Positions 8,648 to 18,340 are shown, counted from the stretch's first letter. The stretch is 64,000 nucleotides of DNA from JBHEBG01 sp046557915 (GCF_046557915.1 NZ_JBHEBG010000002.1:372001-436000); one strand, 5' to 3'. A program made the numbers and translations. Notes: generated by a model not told the origin, from the sequence alone.

Positions 8648-9757
8648 ATGAAAAACTGGTATGATATAGAGAATATAGAAGATGTAGATTCTCCTTCAAT
8701 TGTGTTGTATGAAGAAAATCTAATGTACAACCTTCACGAAATACTAGCCATGGCAGGGGGAGAGGTTAGTATGCTGATGCCACACGTCAAAACCAATAAA
8801 ATGCCCAAGGTAATTGGCCTTATGATATCGTTAGGTGTAAAGAATTTTAAGGCATCAACGATTGCCGAAGCGGAGATTGCAGCAAAAGAAGGCGCAGATG
8901 GTGTGCTGATAGCCCATCAGTTGGTTGGACCAAAAATTAAACGTTTTGGGGCCTTAACAAAACGTTTTCCAAATACCTGCTTCACCACAATAATAGATAA
9001 TTTAGATTCGGCCAAAAGAATGAATGACGAGGCGATTGAGCAGAACGTCATCATAGGTATTTACATAGATATTAATAGTGGAATGAACCGATCCGGTATT
9101 GAACTTGGTTTACAATTGGATGAACTTATAATACAAATAAATAATCTTAACAATCTTAATTTAAGTGGGTTACATGTATATGATGGGCATTTGCGAGATC
9201 CTGATTTTCAAAAACGAAAAGATCAGATTGAAAGTGGTCTACAACCCATTACCGTTCTTTTCCAAACCTTGAAGAAGGCCAATCCAAACTTGCACTTAAT
9301 TTGTGGTGGAACACCTTCGTTTACCTCACATATCCATGAAGCGGACCGTATCAGTAGTCCGGGTACCTGTTTGTTTTGGGATTGGGGTTATAACGAAAAG
9401 TTAACCGAACAAGACTTTAAATATGCAGCCTTGTTAATATGCAGGGTTATTTCTAAACCTACTGCGGGAATTGTTACCATAGATTTGGGCCACAAATCAG
9501 TAGCTTCAGAGAACCCCATTCACCAAAGGGTAAAGTTTTTAAATCTGGATGACTATCAATTACTTTCGCAAAGCGAAGAACATGGAGTCCTTAAAGTGGC
9601 CAATTGGGAGCAACTATCCGTAGGCGATGTGTTTTACGGGGTTCCCTATCATATTTGTCCTACCATTAATCTGCATGATGAAGTTTCCGTTATCCGTAAC
9701 AACAAAAAAATGGATACTTGGAACATCACCGCTAGGAGAAGAAAAATATCGGTGTAG
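8648..9757 (+). CDS. D-threonine aldolase/D-serine dehydratase-like PLP enzyme
   Basis: This 369-residue enzyme has an alanine-racemase-type N-terminal barrel. The PLP lysine lies in the typical motif PHVKTNK, followed by STIAEAE. The family-specific C-terminal domain carries the metal-binding signature HICPTINLHD. It is expected to cleave or dehydrate a beta-hydroxy D-amino acid using PLP and a divalent metal. I chose the ATG at 8648 (MKNWYDIEN, preceded by GGAAAAG) because family members begin close to this; an ATG at 8630 would add six residues. It follows the serine hydrolase by 30 bp and is presumably co-transcribed and MarR-controlled. Confidence 0.87.
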   Translation: MKNWYDIENIEDVDSPSIVLYEENLMYNLHEILAMAGGEVSMLMPHVKTNKMPKVIGLMISLGVKNFKASTIAEAEIAAKEGADGVLIAHQLVGPKIKRFGALTKRFPNTCFTTIIDNLDSAKRMNDEAIEQNVIIGIYIDINSGMNRSGIELGLQLDELIIQINNLNNLNLSGLHVYDGHLRDPDFQKRKDQIESGLQPITVLFQTLKKANPNLHLICGGTPSFTSHIHEADRISSPGTCLFWDWGYNEKLTEQDFKYAALLICRVISKPTAGIVTIDLGHKSVASENPIHQRVKFLNLDDYQLLSQSEEHGVLKVANWEQLSVGDVFYGVPYHICPTINLHDEVSVIRNNKKMDTWNITARRRKISV

Positions 9758-9851
9758 ATATGCAACAAGGTGCTATAGTCGTTTGGTTGGAAGAATGAAG
9801 GCAAGTTTTCAACCTTACAAATCTATTCAAAACCAAAGGCCGTTAGCACCC

Positions 9852-10916
9852 CTAATAGCAATTTATCTTAAGTTCATTTTTAAATGGGGGAAAGGGCGTA
9901 GTGCTGAGTCCTAGCGACGAAAAATGCTCATTTTCTTTCTGTTTGATACGTTCAATTTCGGATAGGTCCTGGGTGCCAAGACCATCCCTAAAAATATACA
10001 TGTCATGATTCTGACAGTTTAGCTTGTCCAATCTACCGTTCAATTTGATCCTCCAAAAATCCTTTAGCAATTCTCCATCGGAAATGCTAAAGTAGAATTG
10101 ATGGATTTCCCCTAGGGCGCATACGGGTTTAAATATTTTTGTCAACTTTTCGGAATTGAACATGCGCACAACCCGATCTCGGGCAAATTTTGGATGATTA
10201 ATGTCGAAAATATAATTGATACCCTTCCATGCTTCTCTTAGAGACAACCACCTTTTTCCTTTACTGTCGGACAAAGAATCGTATTTAGCTGTAATGGCAT
10301 CGATTTCTGTATTGGTAATATCCGGAAGACGTAGGTTTGTATAATACCCCTTAGAGTTAAGTAAATTCAGTAATTTTCTTTTGTAAACTGCCTCCAGTCG
10401 TGCTAGTCCTATAGATGATTTTTCCTTTTCAAACTGCTCAATAATCCATTCATCCGACATTTCCGTAAGCATTTGCGTATTGGGATCTTTGTCTTCATTT
10501 TTGGATAGCATGGTGATAAGTTTCCAATCTTGGGATAAAGAGAAATAGGGAAATCTTACTTCATTTTCAGATGCGTAGCTTTTTACCCTCAACGGATTAA
10601 TGGCCTTTACTTTATAGGCTCCATTGGGCCAGTTCATGAAAAGTCGAACCTCATAACTTCCCGCGTTGCTTGGTGCATACATCTTTGTATGCCCTTCGTT
10701 ATCCATCCATTGGGCATCCAAATAGTCCGATGGAGATTGGTCGGGTCGTGCAAGCGCTACCCAAAAGTTTTTTGCCTGCGTCATATCCTTAATTGAAACG
10801 GTAATAGGCTCGTTAGACTCAAAATCAGCTTTGTTCAAGGCAAGACTTTGACTGTTACCCGCATTAAAAGTTAAAGTAAATAATAGCGATACTAAAAGTG
10901 GTGTGGTGTGGTTCAT
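9852..10916 (-). CDS. Secreted protein of unknown function with an Ig-like N-terminal domain
   Basis: This is a 354-residue exported protein (signal MNHTTPLLVSLLFTLTFNAG). Residues about 25-115 form a beta-sandwich with the pattern LNKADFESNEPITVSI ... NAGSYEVRLFMNWPNGAYKVK. This resembles small Ig-like domains attached to VWA or PEGA-type surface proteins. The rest (about 115-354) is helical with no motif I recognise. I start it at the ATG at 10916, four bases after the upstream gene's stop and with a proper signal peptide; a longer reading from 11018 would overlap that gene. It is probably co-transcribed with, and works with, the large protein at 10921-13743. Confidence 0.75.
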   Translation of the reverse strand: MNHTTPLLVSLLFTLTFNAGNSQSLALNKADFESNEPITVSIKDMTQAKNFWVALARPDQSPSDYLDAQWMDNEGHTKMYAPSNAGSYEVRLFMNWPNGAYKVKAINPLRVKSYASENEVRFPYFSLSQDWKLITMLSKNEDKDPNTQMLTEMSDEWIIEQFEKEKSSIGLARLEAVYKRKLLNLLNSKGYYTNLRLPDITNTEIDAITAKYDSLSDSKGKRWLSLREAWKGINYIFDINHPKFARDRVVRMFNSEKLTKIFKPVCALGEIHQFYFSISDGELLKDFWRIKLNGRLDKLNCQNHDMYIFRDGLGTQDLSEIERIKQKENEHFSSLGLSTTPFPPFKNELKINCY

Positions 10917-10920
10917 TATG

Positions 10921-13743
10921 TTATTCTGTATATCTATTGATTGAAACGGAGCGACCTTCATATAGCTGAAAACTTCCCTTAGACCCGCCATTTGGTATAT
11001 TGCTAGAGAGAATTTCAAAGTAATACATCCCAGGTTGTAATTCCATAGTACTATTTTTTGTATGGGTAAGGCTATATCCTCCTATTTTTTCTCCTTTATC
11101 ATTTAAGCGAAAAATCCGCACAGGAACATTAATAGTCTGCTCTTGGGCATTTGCAAGTCTCATTTGCAGACGTCCAAAACCATCAACGATAACATTGGTT
11201 TTTTTGCCTTCAAATACTTCAACAATTCTTTTTTCCCAAAAAGGTGTAGCAACGCTAATTGAATAGATACCGGGCCTCAAATTCATGATTCCCCCAGCTG
11301 AAAACAGCTCATATTTACCCTGTACCTCTCCATCAATCACCTGATTTACTCTGATAACAGGACGAATCTCTTCGTTGGTACTGTTTAATACTTTTATATG
11401 TAGCCCACCGAACCCTTCAAAAGTAACAGTAGTAGTTTTACCTTCTTGTAACACAAAGGAGCCCCATTCTGGAAAAGCTTTACGTAATTGATAATCATAG
11501 TTCCCAGGGGCGATGTCCTTATGACTATTTACAGACATTAAATCGTACCCTCGTTGTCTTTCCCCATTGTTCACTTTCATTAAATATATAATCTGTGAAA
11601 TGGGCTCTCCATCATATCCATATGCTTCAACAAAAAGCCTACCCATTCCGGCAGCGATCTCATCAAGATTCTTTTCACTGTCATAATTCAGGGTAAAGGA
11701 GTAATTTTTGTCAAACCCACTTTGATATTTTTTCCATCCATCAATGCTTCCATCCGCTAACTGGTTTAAGGTGGTAACGGAGCTTGGATCCCCATCCAAG
11801 GTAGCTAGGCCATCGCTAAATGCAGCAAACCATAAATCAACTTTTTTGTTACCCTTGCCATTATCCGGGGCGAAATCGGTAGCGTTCAGTTTTGCAGTAT
11901 ACGTAGTCCCCTTTTGTTCAATACGATCAAAAGGCAGTTCTTTTCCATCCAATTTAAACTTGTATCCACCACCGACCACTGCTTTGTTAAAGCGAACCTG
12001 AGCACGAATCTGTTTGCTTTTTCCTTGAACAATGGGAATGGAAATGTTGTTCTTTTCGCCAAAGATGTTTTTAAATTCCCTATACCCTATATTGTTTCTC
12101 TCATCCAGCAATTTTATCAAGCCATCACGTAGGGCATTTATTTTTGCCTGTTCCATGATAATTTTAGTACGCAAATTTCTACGCATATTAATGACCCCGA
12201 GATAACGGATTTCAACAAATGCCTGATCGATGGCTGTCTGCAAACGTGCCTGGTCCATTGCGCTTAGCGTAACACTTTTTACCGCATTTACAGTTAAGGT
12301 TTCTAGAACTCCCGTTAATAGGTTATTGGTGTTTAAGTCTTTAATGGTCTTTACCTTGTCTGCTTTCATACTTTTAAAGACATTAAATCCATTATCAAAA
12401 AAACTCGGTGCCCCGTTTCTAATTAAAGACCTGTATTGATTCCGATTTTTTAGCAAATCGCCCCCATTAAAAGCGTAAATATCTAGCCATTGTGCTGGTT
12501 TCTTATGTATATTTTTAGCACTTCCCCATAAAAGTAAGTTTAAAAGACTTCGTGTACCCTTTTCTTTAGATAGTCTCACCAAGGTTTTTTGTATAGCGGT
12601 TTCTGCACAAATTCCGTAAAATATACTTACCGCTTCCTTAAGGGCATCACCCTTCATATTCTCGTACAATAAACTGCCTGCATTTCCATAATTTAGATAA
12701 TGCATGTATCTGGCCCTATCTGTTAGCTGCGCCTTGCCAGTTTCTGCAGCTTGTGATCTAAGATCAATAAGCTCTTGCGGTAGTTTTGAATCGTGTACTT
12801 TCCTGTCTTCATAATTGTGCACAAATTCGCCTCCGGAAATTAGGGCTGTAAAATCCCTTACCCCATCCCACGCCTCGGGTGTGCGGTAAAGTGCCTCAAA
12901 AATAACGGTTGCTCCGGGGCTTGAAGAAGTAAATGAAGAAAGAAGTATATCTGCATACTCCATCAATGCTTCCGAAGCTAATTGTGCTACCTTAAGATCT
13001 AACCCATAAAGATTTAAGTCTTGCCACTCTTCCTCAACACCTTTTAACAAGCCTTCGCTTTCAATTAGCAAGCGCTCCATATCATCTATTGCGGCAATAT
13101 GTTCATCAATGGCCTTTATACCCTGTTCAATTTGTACATCTGAACTTTTTAAATGCTCAAAGGGTTCCCATTTCCCATTAAAAATAAGTTCGTTCCCTTG
13201 GAATAATTTTACTTCTTCAATAAATGGGGGTTGAAAATGGGGTTCGTGTATTGCTCTAGATTGCTGGTGTTGGTTTAATAGTTTGGCAATAGTGTTTTCA
13301 TTGCCAGATTTCCTATTCCACGCCTTGTTAACAGTGTCTTGCGCTACGCTCAATTTCGCTTTTTGTTTTAATGCAATGTCATTTAGAGGAAATAAACTTT
13401 TGGATATTTCTTGTATCTCCTTTTCCCGTGCTACCCGTTCAAATGCTGTTTCATTTTCTGGGACAAGGTCTAATGCTACCCTTTTATTAAAGACTTTTGC
13501 AAAAGCATTCCAGGCTTTAAGCTCTTCAATGGCAATTGGAGCCATTTTTAAAATTGCTTCTTTGTACTGCTGATTAAGGAGCGGCCGTTTACTTTTTAGT
13601 TCTTCAACCCGTTTTAACAGTAAATTTTGATCTTTGGCAAATTCGTTGAAGCTATTGTATGTTGGCCGATTGGAATATTGAGCAAAGGTAAACTGGCCAG
13701 CAAACAAAAATGCGATGCCCAGAAAACAGGATAGTCTGGTCAT
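10921..13743 (-). CDS. Large secreted protein with helical region and C-terminal beta repeats
   Basis: This protein of about 940 residues has a signal peptide (LSCFLGIAFLFAGQFTFAQ). Residues about 25-600 are mostly helical, with charged coiled-coil-like stretches near the N-terminus. About 610-720 is a beta domain (RAQVRFNKAVVGGGYKFKL). The last 220 residues contain three PEGA-like repeats, each with a PGxY turn (APGNYDYQLR, LRPGIYSISV, LQPGMYYFEI) followed by a VxxGKxTxVxxxGFGxL strand. A second ATG at 13791 would add 16 residues before the signal, so 13743 is preferred. No catalytic motif is visible. It is paired with the next gene downstream, so the two may form one surface complex. Confidence 0.78.
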   Translation of the reverse strand: MTRLSCFLGIAFLFAGQFTFAQYSNRPTYNSFNEFAKDQNLLLKRVEELKSKRPLLNQQYKEAILKMAPIAIEELKAWNAFAKVFNKRVALDLVPENETAFERVAREKEIQEISKSLFPLNDIALKQKAKLSVAQDTVNKAWNRKSGNENTIAKLLNQHQQSRAIHEPHFQPPFIEEVKLFQGNELIFNGKWEPFEHLKSSDVQIEQGIKAIDEHIAAIDDMERLLIESEGLLKGVEEEWQDLNLYGLDLKVAQLASEALMEYADILLSSFTSSSPGATVIFEALYRTPEAWDGVRDFTALISGGEFVHNYEDRKVHDSKLPQELIDLRSQAAETGKAQLTDRARYMHYLNYGNAGSLLYENMKGDALKEAVSIFYGICAETAIQKTLVRLSKEKGTRSLLNLLLWGSAKNIHKKPAQWLDIYAFNGGDLLKNRNQYRSLIRNGAPSFFDNGFNVFKSMKADKVKTIKDLNTNNLLTGVLETLTVNAVKSVTLSAMDQARLQTAIDQAFVEIRYLGVINMRRNLRTKIIMEQAKINALRDGLIKLLDERNNIGYREFKNIFGEKNNISIPIVQGKSKQIRAQVRFNKAVVGGGYKFKLDGKELPFDRIEQKGTTYTAKLNATDFAPDNGKGNKKVDLWFAAFSDGLATLDGDPSSVTTLNQLADGSIDGWKKYQSGFDKNYSFTLNYDSEKNLDEIAAGMGRLFVEAYGYDGEPISQIIYLMKVNNGERQRGYDLMSVNSHKDIAPGNYDYQLRKAFPEWGSFVLQEGKTTTVTFEGFGGLHIKVLNSTNEEIRPVIRVNQVIDGEVQGKYELFSAGGIMNLRPGIYSISVATPFWEKRIVEVFEGKKTNVIVDGFGRLQMRLANAQEQTINVPVRIFRLNDKGEKIGGYSLTHTKNSTMELQPGMYYFEILSSNIPNGGSKGSFQLYEGRSVSINRYTE

Positions 13744-13877
13744 AATCCTATGCGTATAGTGATTAAAAGGTTTAGTGCTTAATTTAAGCATCTATCAAGA
13801 TAATAAAAAGTAAACAATATTTCTTAAAAAAGATAATCCCGGCCGCTGATAGGTTTACAGATACCCATAAACAAAAT

Positions 13878-14756
13878 TCAACTATGATAACTCTTTTTAA
13901 ACTCCAAAGGCGTGCTATTCGTTTTTAGCTTAAACACTCTAGAGAAATAGGCATAATCTTCATAACCTAAAATTTCAGAAATACTGGCCAAAGAATTTTC
14001 AGAATGTACTATAAGTCGTTTTGCCTCCAGTAAAATACGTTCATTTATAAGCTCTGTAGTTGTTTTGTTCAAGGTTGTTCTTACAATTCTATTTAGATGT
14101 TTGGAAGTAACATTTAAGCTTTCTGCATAAAACTTCGCCGATTTCTCGGTCTTATAATATCTTTCGATTTTATTTTCCAATGCATCCAAAGTATTGAGGT
14201 AGGTAGAAGATAACATCTTTTTTTGTGGTTCAAAGCCAGCATAAAATCGTGTTAACTCAATGTATGCCAGATTAACAAGACTCGCCAATTTTTGTTTTTT
14301 ATATACCAGACTTTCGTTATACTCCGTATTAATTTCCTTAAAACGAGACGCTACGGCCCGGAGGTTATCCGGCCCTAACAGAAGATTGGGCGGATTTTTA
14401 TAAGAATAAAAAAATGGAAATTGAACAAGCTTTTTATTGGAGAAATACAGCTCGTAAAAATTTTGTGTATGAAAGAAAATATAACCTTCTGGGGTGCTAT
14501 TAAAATTCCAAGAATGGGTTTGTCCTGGTTTTAAGAAAAATACACTTCCTGGTGTTACGGGATACGCGCTAAAATCTATTTCGTGTAAGCCCGAACCTTT
14601 AGTGAAAAGCACGCAGAGAAAGAAGTTATGCCTATGAGGCTTATGGACAATTTCTTTGTTTTTCGCCAAATGAGGAGCTAAGTTGTTGGAATAAAAGTCC
14701 GCTAGGGACTCCTCTTGCTCAAACTGCTCTATATTTAAAATAGGTATGCTCTTCAT
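13878..14756 (-). CDS. AraC-family regulator with cupin sensor domain
   Basis: This 292-residue transcription factor has an N-terminal AraC-binding cupin region (KPHRHNFFLCVLFTKGSGLHEIDF, TPGSVFFLKPGQTHSW) and a C-terminal double HTH (SKHLNRIVRTTLNKTT, then ISEILGYEDYAYFSRVFK). The cupin histidines and the PGQxH motif are of the sugar-sensing type. The start is the ATG at 14756; an upstream ATG at 14765 is also possible. It is divergent from the DUF983 gene, across a gap of about 215 bp, and no clear target is adjacent. Confidence 0.92.
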   Translation of the reverse strand: MKSIPILNIEQFEQEESLADFYSNNLAPHLAKNKEIVHKPHRHNFFLCVLFTKGSGLHEIDFSAYPVTPGSVFFLKPGQTHSWNFNSTPEGYIFFHTQNFYELYFSNKKLVQFPFFYSYKNPPNLLLGPDNLRAVASRFKEINTEYNESLVYKKQKLASLVNLAYIELTRFYAGFEPQKKMLSSTYLNTLDALENKIERYYKTEKSAKFYAESLNVTSKHLNRIVRTTLNKTTTELINERILLEAKRLIVHSENSLASISEILGYEDYAYFSRVFKLKTNSTPLEFKKSYHS

Positions 14757-14970
14757 AAAACACATTAATGTCCTAAAAGTACAAAAAATGGAGAAAAATC
14801 TATAAGTAGACTACCCTTATAAAACACGTACTTTGCAATTAAACAATTGCCGCCCGTTTTATGGGAATGGTAGAGGAATAAAAGACGTGAATATTACAAC
14901 TAAACTTAAAGTTGTTATTGAGTTTGTTTTTTGTTGACTACACCAATTGTACATAACTAAAAAGTGAATC

Positions 14971-15378
14971 ATGAAATTTTTAAAGGGTTCTAAAATTTAC
15001 AGCATATTTACAGGTCACTGTCCTGTTTGTCATACGGAAAGCATGTATTCGGAGGCCAATCCGTATAAAATTTCAAGCACTTTAAAAATGAACGAACGAT
15101 GCAGTAATTGTAATACAAAATACAAAATAGAGCCCTCATTTTTTTATGGGGCCATGTACGTAAGCTACCCGGTTGGACTTTCATTTGCCATAGCCGCTTT
15201 CGTTATTTCTTACTTGCTTTTAGACCTAAGTTTAATAACCACCTATGGTATCATCGTTGTAGTAATGGTTATTGCACTACCCATAATTCTTAGAATTTCT
15301 AGAAATATTTGGATCAACTTTTTTATGAGCTATAGAAGTCCCGAATTGGAGAAGATGCCTGGCGCAATAAAGGAATAG
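14971..15378 (+). CDS. DUF983 membrane protein
   Basis: This small 135-residue membrane protein has an N-terminal zinc-ribbon-like region with two paired-cysteine motifs (CPVC at about 19-22 and CSNC at about 44-47). Two hydrophobic segments follow (about 70-90 and 93-115). The FFYGAMYVSYPVG motif and overall length are typical of DUF983 proteins, which are common in Bacteroidota and alphaproteobacteria and of unknown function. It is a single gene. Confidence 0.88.
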   Translation: MKFLKGSKIYSIFTGHCPVCHTESMYSEANPYKISSTLKMNERCSNCNTKYKIEPSFFYGAMYVSYPVGLSFAIAAFVISYLLLDLSLITTYGIIVVVMVIALPIILRISRNIWINFFMSYRSPELEKMPGAIKE

Positions 15379-15556
15379 GCCACACCATTTATTTGCTACC
15401 CTGCCAAACAGCTATATCCACAGTTTATTATTGTAAAAACTATTTCATGACGTAGTAGTCGCTATTGATGCGGATTCTTGTTATAGGACTATTTTGAATA
15501 TATTTAGTGCCACTACGGTATTAGTAGCCTTAACAACACATCTTAATAGGAGTACT

Positions 15557-16273
15557 ATGTTTGAATATTTGGAAAAGATAAACACACTTGTACACAAGTT
15601 GGCCACAACGCAACGAAAACAGCTATTGGAAGCTTCAAGATTGGTAGCCAATGTAATCGAGAATGATAAAATTGTGCATACCCTAGGTACAGGTCATTCC
15701 CAGATGGTAGCCATGGAATTGTTCGGTAGGGCTTCTAACATTGCCAATGTAAATGCTATAATGGACGATATGGTATTATTGGCAGGTGGTGCCAGAAAAT
15801 CGGCAGAAGTGGAACAAATAAGCGGATTGGCAGAATTACTGTGGGACAAATATACATTTGATAGGTCGGACCTCATTATTATAATTTCCAATTCTGGCCG
15901 AAACGCAATACCCATAGAAATGGCCTTAAAAGCAAAAGAGATGGGCCTTACCGTAATTGCCATTACCTCCTTGGCCCAATCAAAAAAATATCCGTCGAGG
16001 CATGCCAGTGGTAAAAAGTTGTATGAGTTGGCAGACTTGGTCATAGACAATTGCGTACCCTCCGGTGATGGCGTACTTACCATAGGCAACAAACAGATTG
16101 GCCCGGCGTCTTCCATATTGGGAATCATGATTATGAACATGATCTCTGCAGAAGCCGTTAAGCTTAGCACGGAAAGTGGGGTAGACGCCCAGGTTTTCCA
16201 AAGTCAGAATATAGATGGTTCCGAAAACGAGGCCATTTACCAACGGTTTGAATCTCGTATTAAGCATTTTTAA
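15557..16273 (+). CDS. SIS-domain phosphosugar-binding protein (UPF0309-like)
   Basis: This 238-residue sugar isomerase-type protein has the SIS fold: TLGTGHSQMVAMELFGRAS near the N-terminus, SDLIIIISNSGRNAIPIEMAL for the phosphosugar-binding loop, and VPSGDGVLTIGNKQIGPASS before the C-terminal helices. The pattern matches the UPF0309 group, which is expected to bind a phosphorylated amino sugar. The start is the ATG at 15557 because it is preceded by AGGAG at a good distance; the frame is open further upstream but lacks family sequence there. Confidence 0.88.
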   Translation: MFEYLEKINTLVHKLATTQRKQLLEASRLVANVIENDKIVHTLGTGHSQMVAMELFGRASNIANVNAIMDDMVLLAGGARKSAEVEQISGLAELLWDKYTFDRSDLIIIISNSGRNAIPIEMALKAKEMGLTVIAITSLAQSKKYPSRHASGKKLYELADLVIDNCVPSGDGVLTIGNKQIGPASSILGIMIMNMISAEAVKLSTESGVDAQVFQSQNIDGSENEAIYQRFESRIKHF

Positions 16274-16374
16274 CTTAAGCATTAGTGCATGGTATCTTAA
16301 ATAAACAATTGTTATTTTTGAAGTGCTATGGGCAGTTGATATCAATAAAATAATCGCTGTAAAACAAAATTGAA

Positions 16375-16860
16375 ATGAAATTCATACATTATCTTATAGT
16401 AAGTCTCATAGTGGTATCATGTAATCCAATTGATAAAACCAAGGATTTGGACAAGGAAGCGATTATTGAAGAAGTAGGTGTTGTTTTAAATAAGTATCAT
16501 AAAGATGTTGCCAAAGATGGACTAAGTGCAGAATTTAAGTACTTGGATAAATCTGTGGATTTCTTTTGGGTACCCCCGGGGTACAGCTCGGCCTTGTCCT
16601 ACGATTCGGTTAGAACTATTCTGGAAAAAAATGCAAAAGCCTTTCAATCCGTTAAATTGCATTGGGATCACCTACAAGTAAATCCCCTGTCCAATGAAAT
16701 AGTAAATTACTCCGGAATTGTGGGGGGTGTTATGATAGATACGGCCGGCACCTCATTAAATGTATCAATTTTAGAATCTGGCACTATTATAAAACGAAAG
16801 AATGGATGGAAGCTATTGAGTGGTCAGTCTAGGGTTCTAAACACAGATGCGGAAAATTAG
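16375..16860 (+). CDS. NTF2-like lipoprotein (DUF4440-type)
   Basis: This 161-residue lipoprotein (lipobox LIVVSC) has the cone-shaped alpha/beta fold of the NTF2/SnoaL/DUF4440 superfamily: a long N-terminal helix (EAIIEEVGVVLNKYHKDVA), DFFWVPPGYSSALSYDSVR, and the closing strands GTIIKRKNGWKLLSGQSR. The C-terminal KNGWKLLSGQS strand is typical. It is probably a small-ligand-binding or stress-related periplasmic protein. A TATTTTTG box at 16313-16320 may be its -7 element. Confidence 0.8.
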   Translation: MKFIHYLIVSLIVVSCNPIDKTKDLDKEAIIEEVGVVLNKYHKDVAKDGLSAEFKYLDKSVDFFWVPPGYSSALSYDSVRTILEKNAKAFQSVKLHWDHLQVNPLSNEIVNYSGIVGGVMIDTAGTSLNVSILESGTIIKRKNGWKLLSGQSRVLNTDAEN

Positions 16861-16889
16861 ACCATGGCCAAAACCTAAATTTGTACACT

Positions 16890-17015
16890 ATGCGGAATTT
16901 TTTTAAGAACACAAACTTCAGAAAGGAGTTAAAGAATTTTTACCGCCGCGAGGTTCGGGGGTTTAACAAACTCTTAGGGGCAAAAGAAAAAGAGGGCCGT
17001 TGCGGGGAGGTATAA
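16890..17015 (+). CDS. Possible small basic protein
   Basis: An ATG at 16890 opens a 41-codon frame rich in Lys, Arg, Phe and Asn (MRNFFKNTNFRKELKNF...) and ends with TAA at 17015. It fills the otherwise empty gap between the lipoprotein and the endonuclease-like gene. A TAAATTTG box ends only six bases before the ATG, too close for a normal leader. It may be chance or a remnant, and there is no family recognition. Confidence 0.2.
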   Translation: MRNFFKNTNFRKELKNFYRREVRGFNKLLGAKEKEGRCGEV

Positions 17016-17079
17016 AATAGAAACAGCTAAGGCTGATATTTGATTTAAAAACACGCAAAGGACACTAAAACTACGTATT

Positions 17080-17919
17080 TTGAATACACCTAAAATTTTC
17101 CTTTCCATATTTTTGGTAGTGCTGTGGATTGGTAGTCTACAGTGCCAGACATCCATTATGTCTTTTAATATTAGATATGACAATCCCCAAGATGGCAAAA
17201 ACGATTGGGACAGCAGAAAAGATGAAGTTGCTGGGTTGATAGCCAAATATAAGCCCGATTTTTTGGGAGTTCAAGAAGCATTAAAGAACCAAATGTTTTT
17301 TTTGGATAACAAGCTTGCTCATTACACCTATACGGGTGTTGGTAGGGACGATGGCAAGGAAAAAGGTGAATATGCGGCCATATTTTTTAACAATTCAAAG
17401 TTTGACCTGATTGAAACAAAAACCTATTGGTTATCGGAGACCCCAAATAAGCCTTCCATTGGTTGGGATGCCGCAATACCGAGAGTGGTGACCTTTGGTA
17501 CGTTCTCCAGCAAAAATACCAACGAACTATTCTACGTACTCAATTGCCATTATGATCATATGGGTAAGGAGGCCCGTACCATGTCTTCCAAGCTTATAGT
17601 AAGTTTGCTGCAAGAACTGGATATAACCAGTAAAAAAATTATAGTAATGGGCGATTTCAACAGTAAGCCCAGCGGCAAACCAATACGGATTTTAAGATCA
17701 AAACTACACGATGCGTATAAGGACGCCAAACAAAACAGAAAAGGGCCAAAAGGAACTTTTAACGGTTTTGACCCTACCGTTACCCCAAAAAATAGAATAG
17801 ATTACGTCTTCACTAAAAACCTAACTGTTTTGGAGTATACCGCTATTGAGGATAAGCGTAAGAATAGGCTTTGTGTGTCGGATCATTTGCCCGTTTTGGT
17901 AAAAGTGGGCGAAGAATAA
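17080..17919 (+). CDS. Secreted endonuclease/exonuclease/phosphatase-family protein
   Basis: This 279-residue exported protein has the EEP fold. It shows MSFNIRYDNPQDGKNDW at the start of the domain, FLGVQEAL (the metal-binding Glu), LNCHYDHMG, VMGDFNSKP (the catalytic GDFN), and SDHLPVLV (the catalytic His). This is the common Bacteroidota EEP/DNase I-like group of secreted phosphodiesterases or sphingomyelinase-like enzymes. The only start that includes the signal peptide (FLSIFLVVLWIGSLQCQ) is a TTG at 17080; the next in-frame ATG would delete it and the first strand. Confidence 0.88.
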   Translation: MNTPKIFLSIFLVVLWIGSLQCQTSIMSFNIRYDNPQDGKNDWDSRKDEVAGLIAKYKPDFLGVQEALKNQMFFLDNKLAHYTYTGVGRDDGKEKGEYAAIFFNNSKFDLIETKTYWLSETPNKPSIGWDAAIPRVVTFGTFSSKNTNELFYVLNCHYDHMGKEARTMSSKLIVSLLQELDITSKKIIVMGDFNSKPSGKPIRILRSKLHDAYKDAKQNRKGPKGTFNGFDPTVTPKNRIDYVFTKNLTVLEYTAIEDKRKNRLCVSDHLPVLVKVGEE

Positions 17920-17962
17920 GGACAATAGCCAAAAACCAATTATTTAATACCATATAAGATCG

Positions 17963-18340
17963 ATGAGTTTGGAAAAGAACAAAGAAAGTGCAATTGCGTT
18001 TTACAAAATGGCCTATGAAGGAAACCCTAGAAAAGCAGTAGCGCAGTATATTGGGGAAGATTACATACAACACAATCCGGATGTAGCGGATGGTACCGAA
18101 GGGTTTATCACCTATTTTGATAGGATGCAAAAAGAGTACCCAAATAAATCCATTGCCTTCGTTAGATGTATTGCCGAGGGCGATTTAGTGGCCCTGCATA
18201 CGCACCAGACATGGCCTGGAAATGATGAATATGTTACCATGGACTTTTTTCGGTTCGATGCGAATGGAAAAATATGCGAGCATTGGGATGCCATCCAACA
18301 AATCCCTAAAAAATCTGCAAATCCGAATACAATGTATTGA
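17963..18340 (+). CDS. SnoaL-like/NTF2-family protein
   Basis: This is a 125-residue cytoplasmic protein of the SnoaL-like polyketide-cyclase group. The long first helix (KNKESAIAFYKMAYEGNPRKAVAQYIGEDYIQHNP), the motif ADGTEGF, and the closing FRFDANGKICEHWDAIQ are diagnostic. Members bind or isomerise small molecules, and many in Bacteroidota have unknown substrates. It converges on the HxlR gene, 43 bp away, and may share a detoxification context with the oxidoreductase and ABM genes. Confidence 0.88.
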   Translation: MSLEKNKESAIAFYKMAYEGNPRKAVAQYIGEDYIQHNPDVADGTEGFITYFDRMQKEYPNKSIAFVRCIAEGDLVALHTHQTWPGNDEYVTMDFFRFDANGKICEHWDAIQQIPKKSANPNTMY

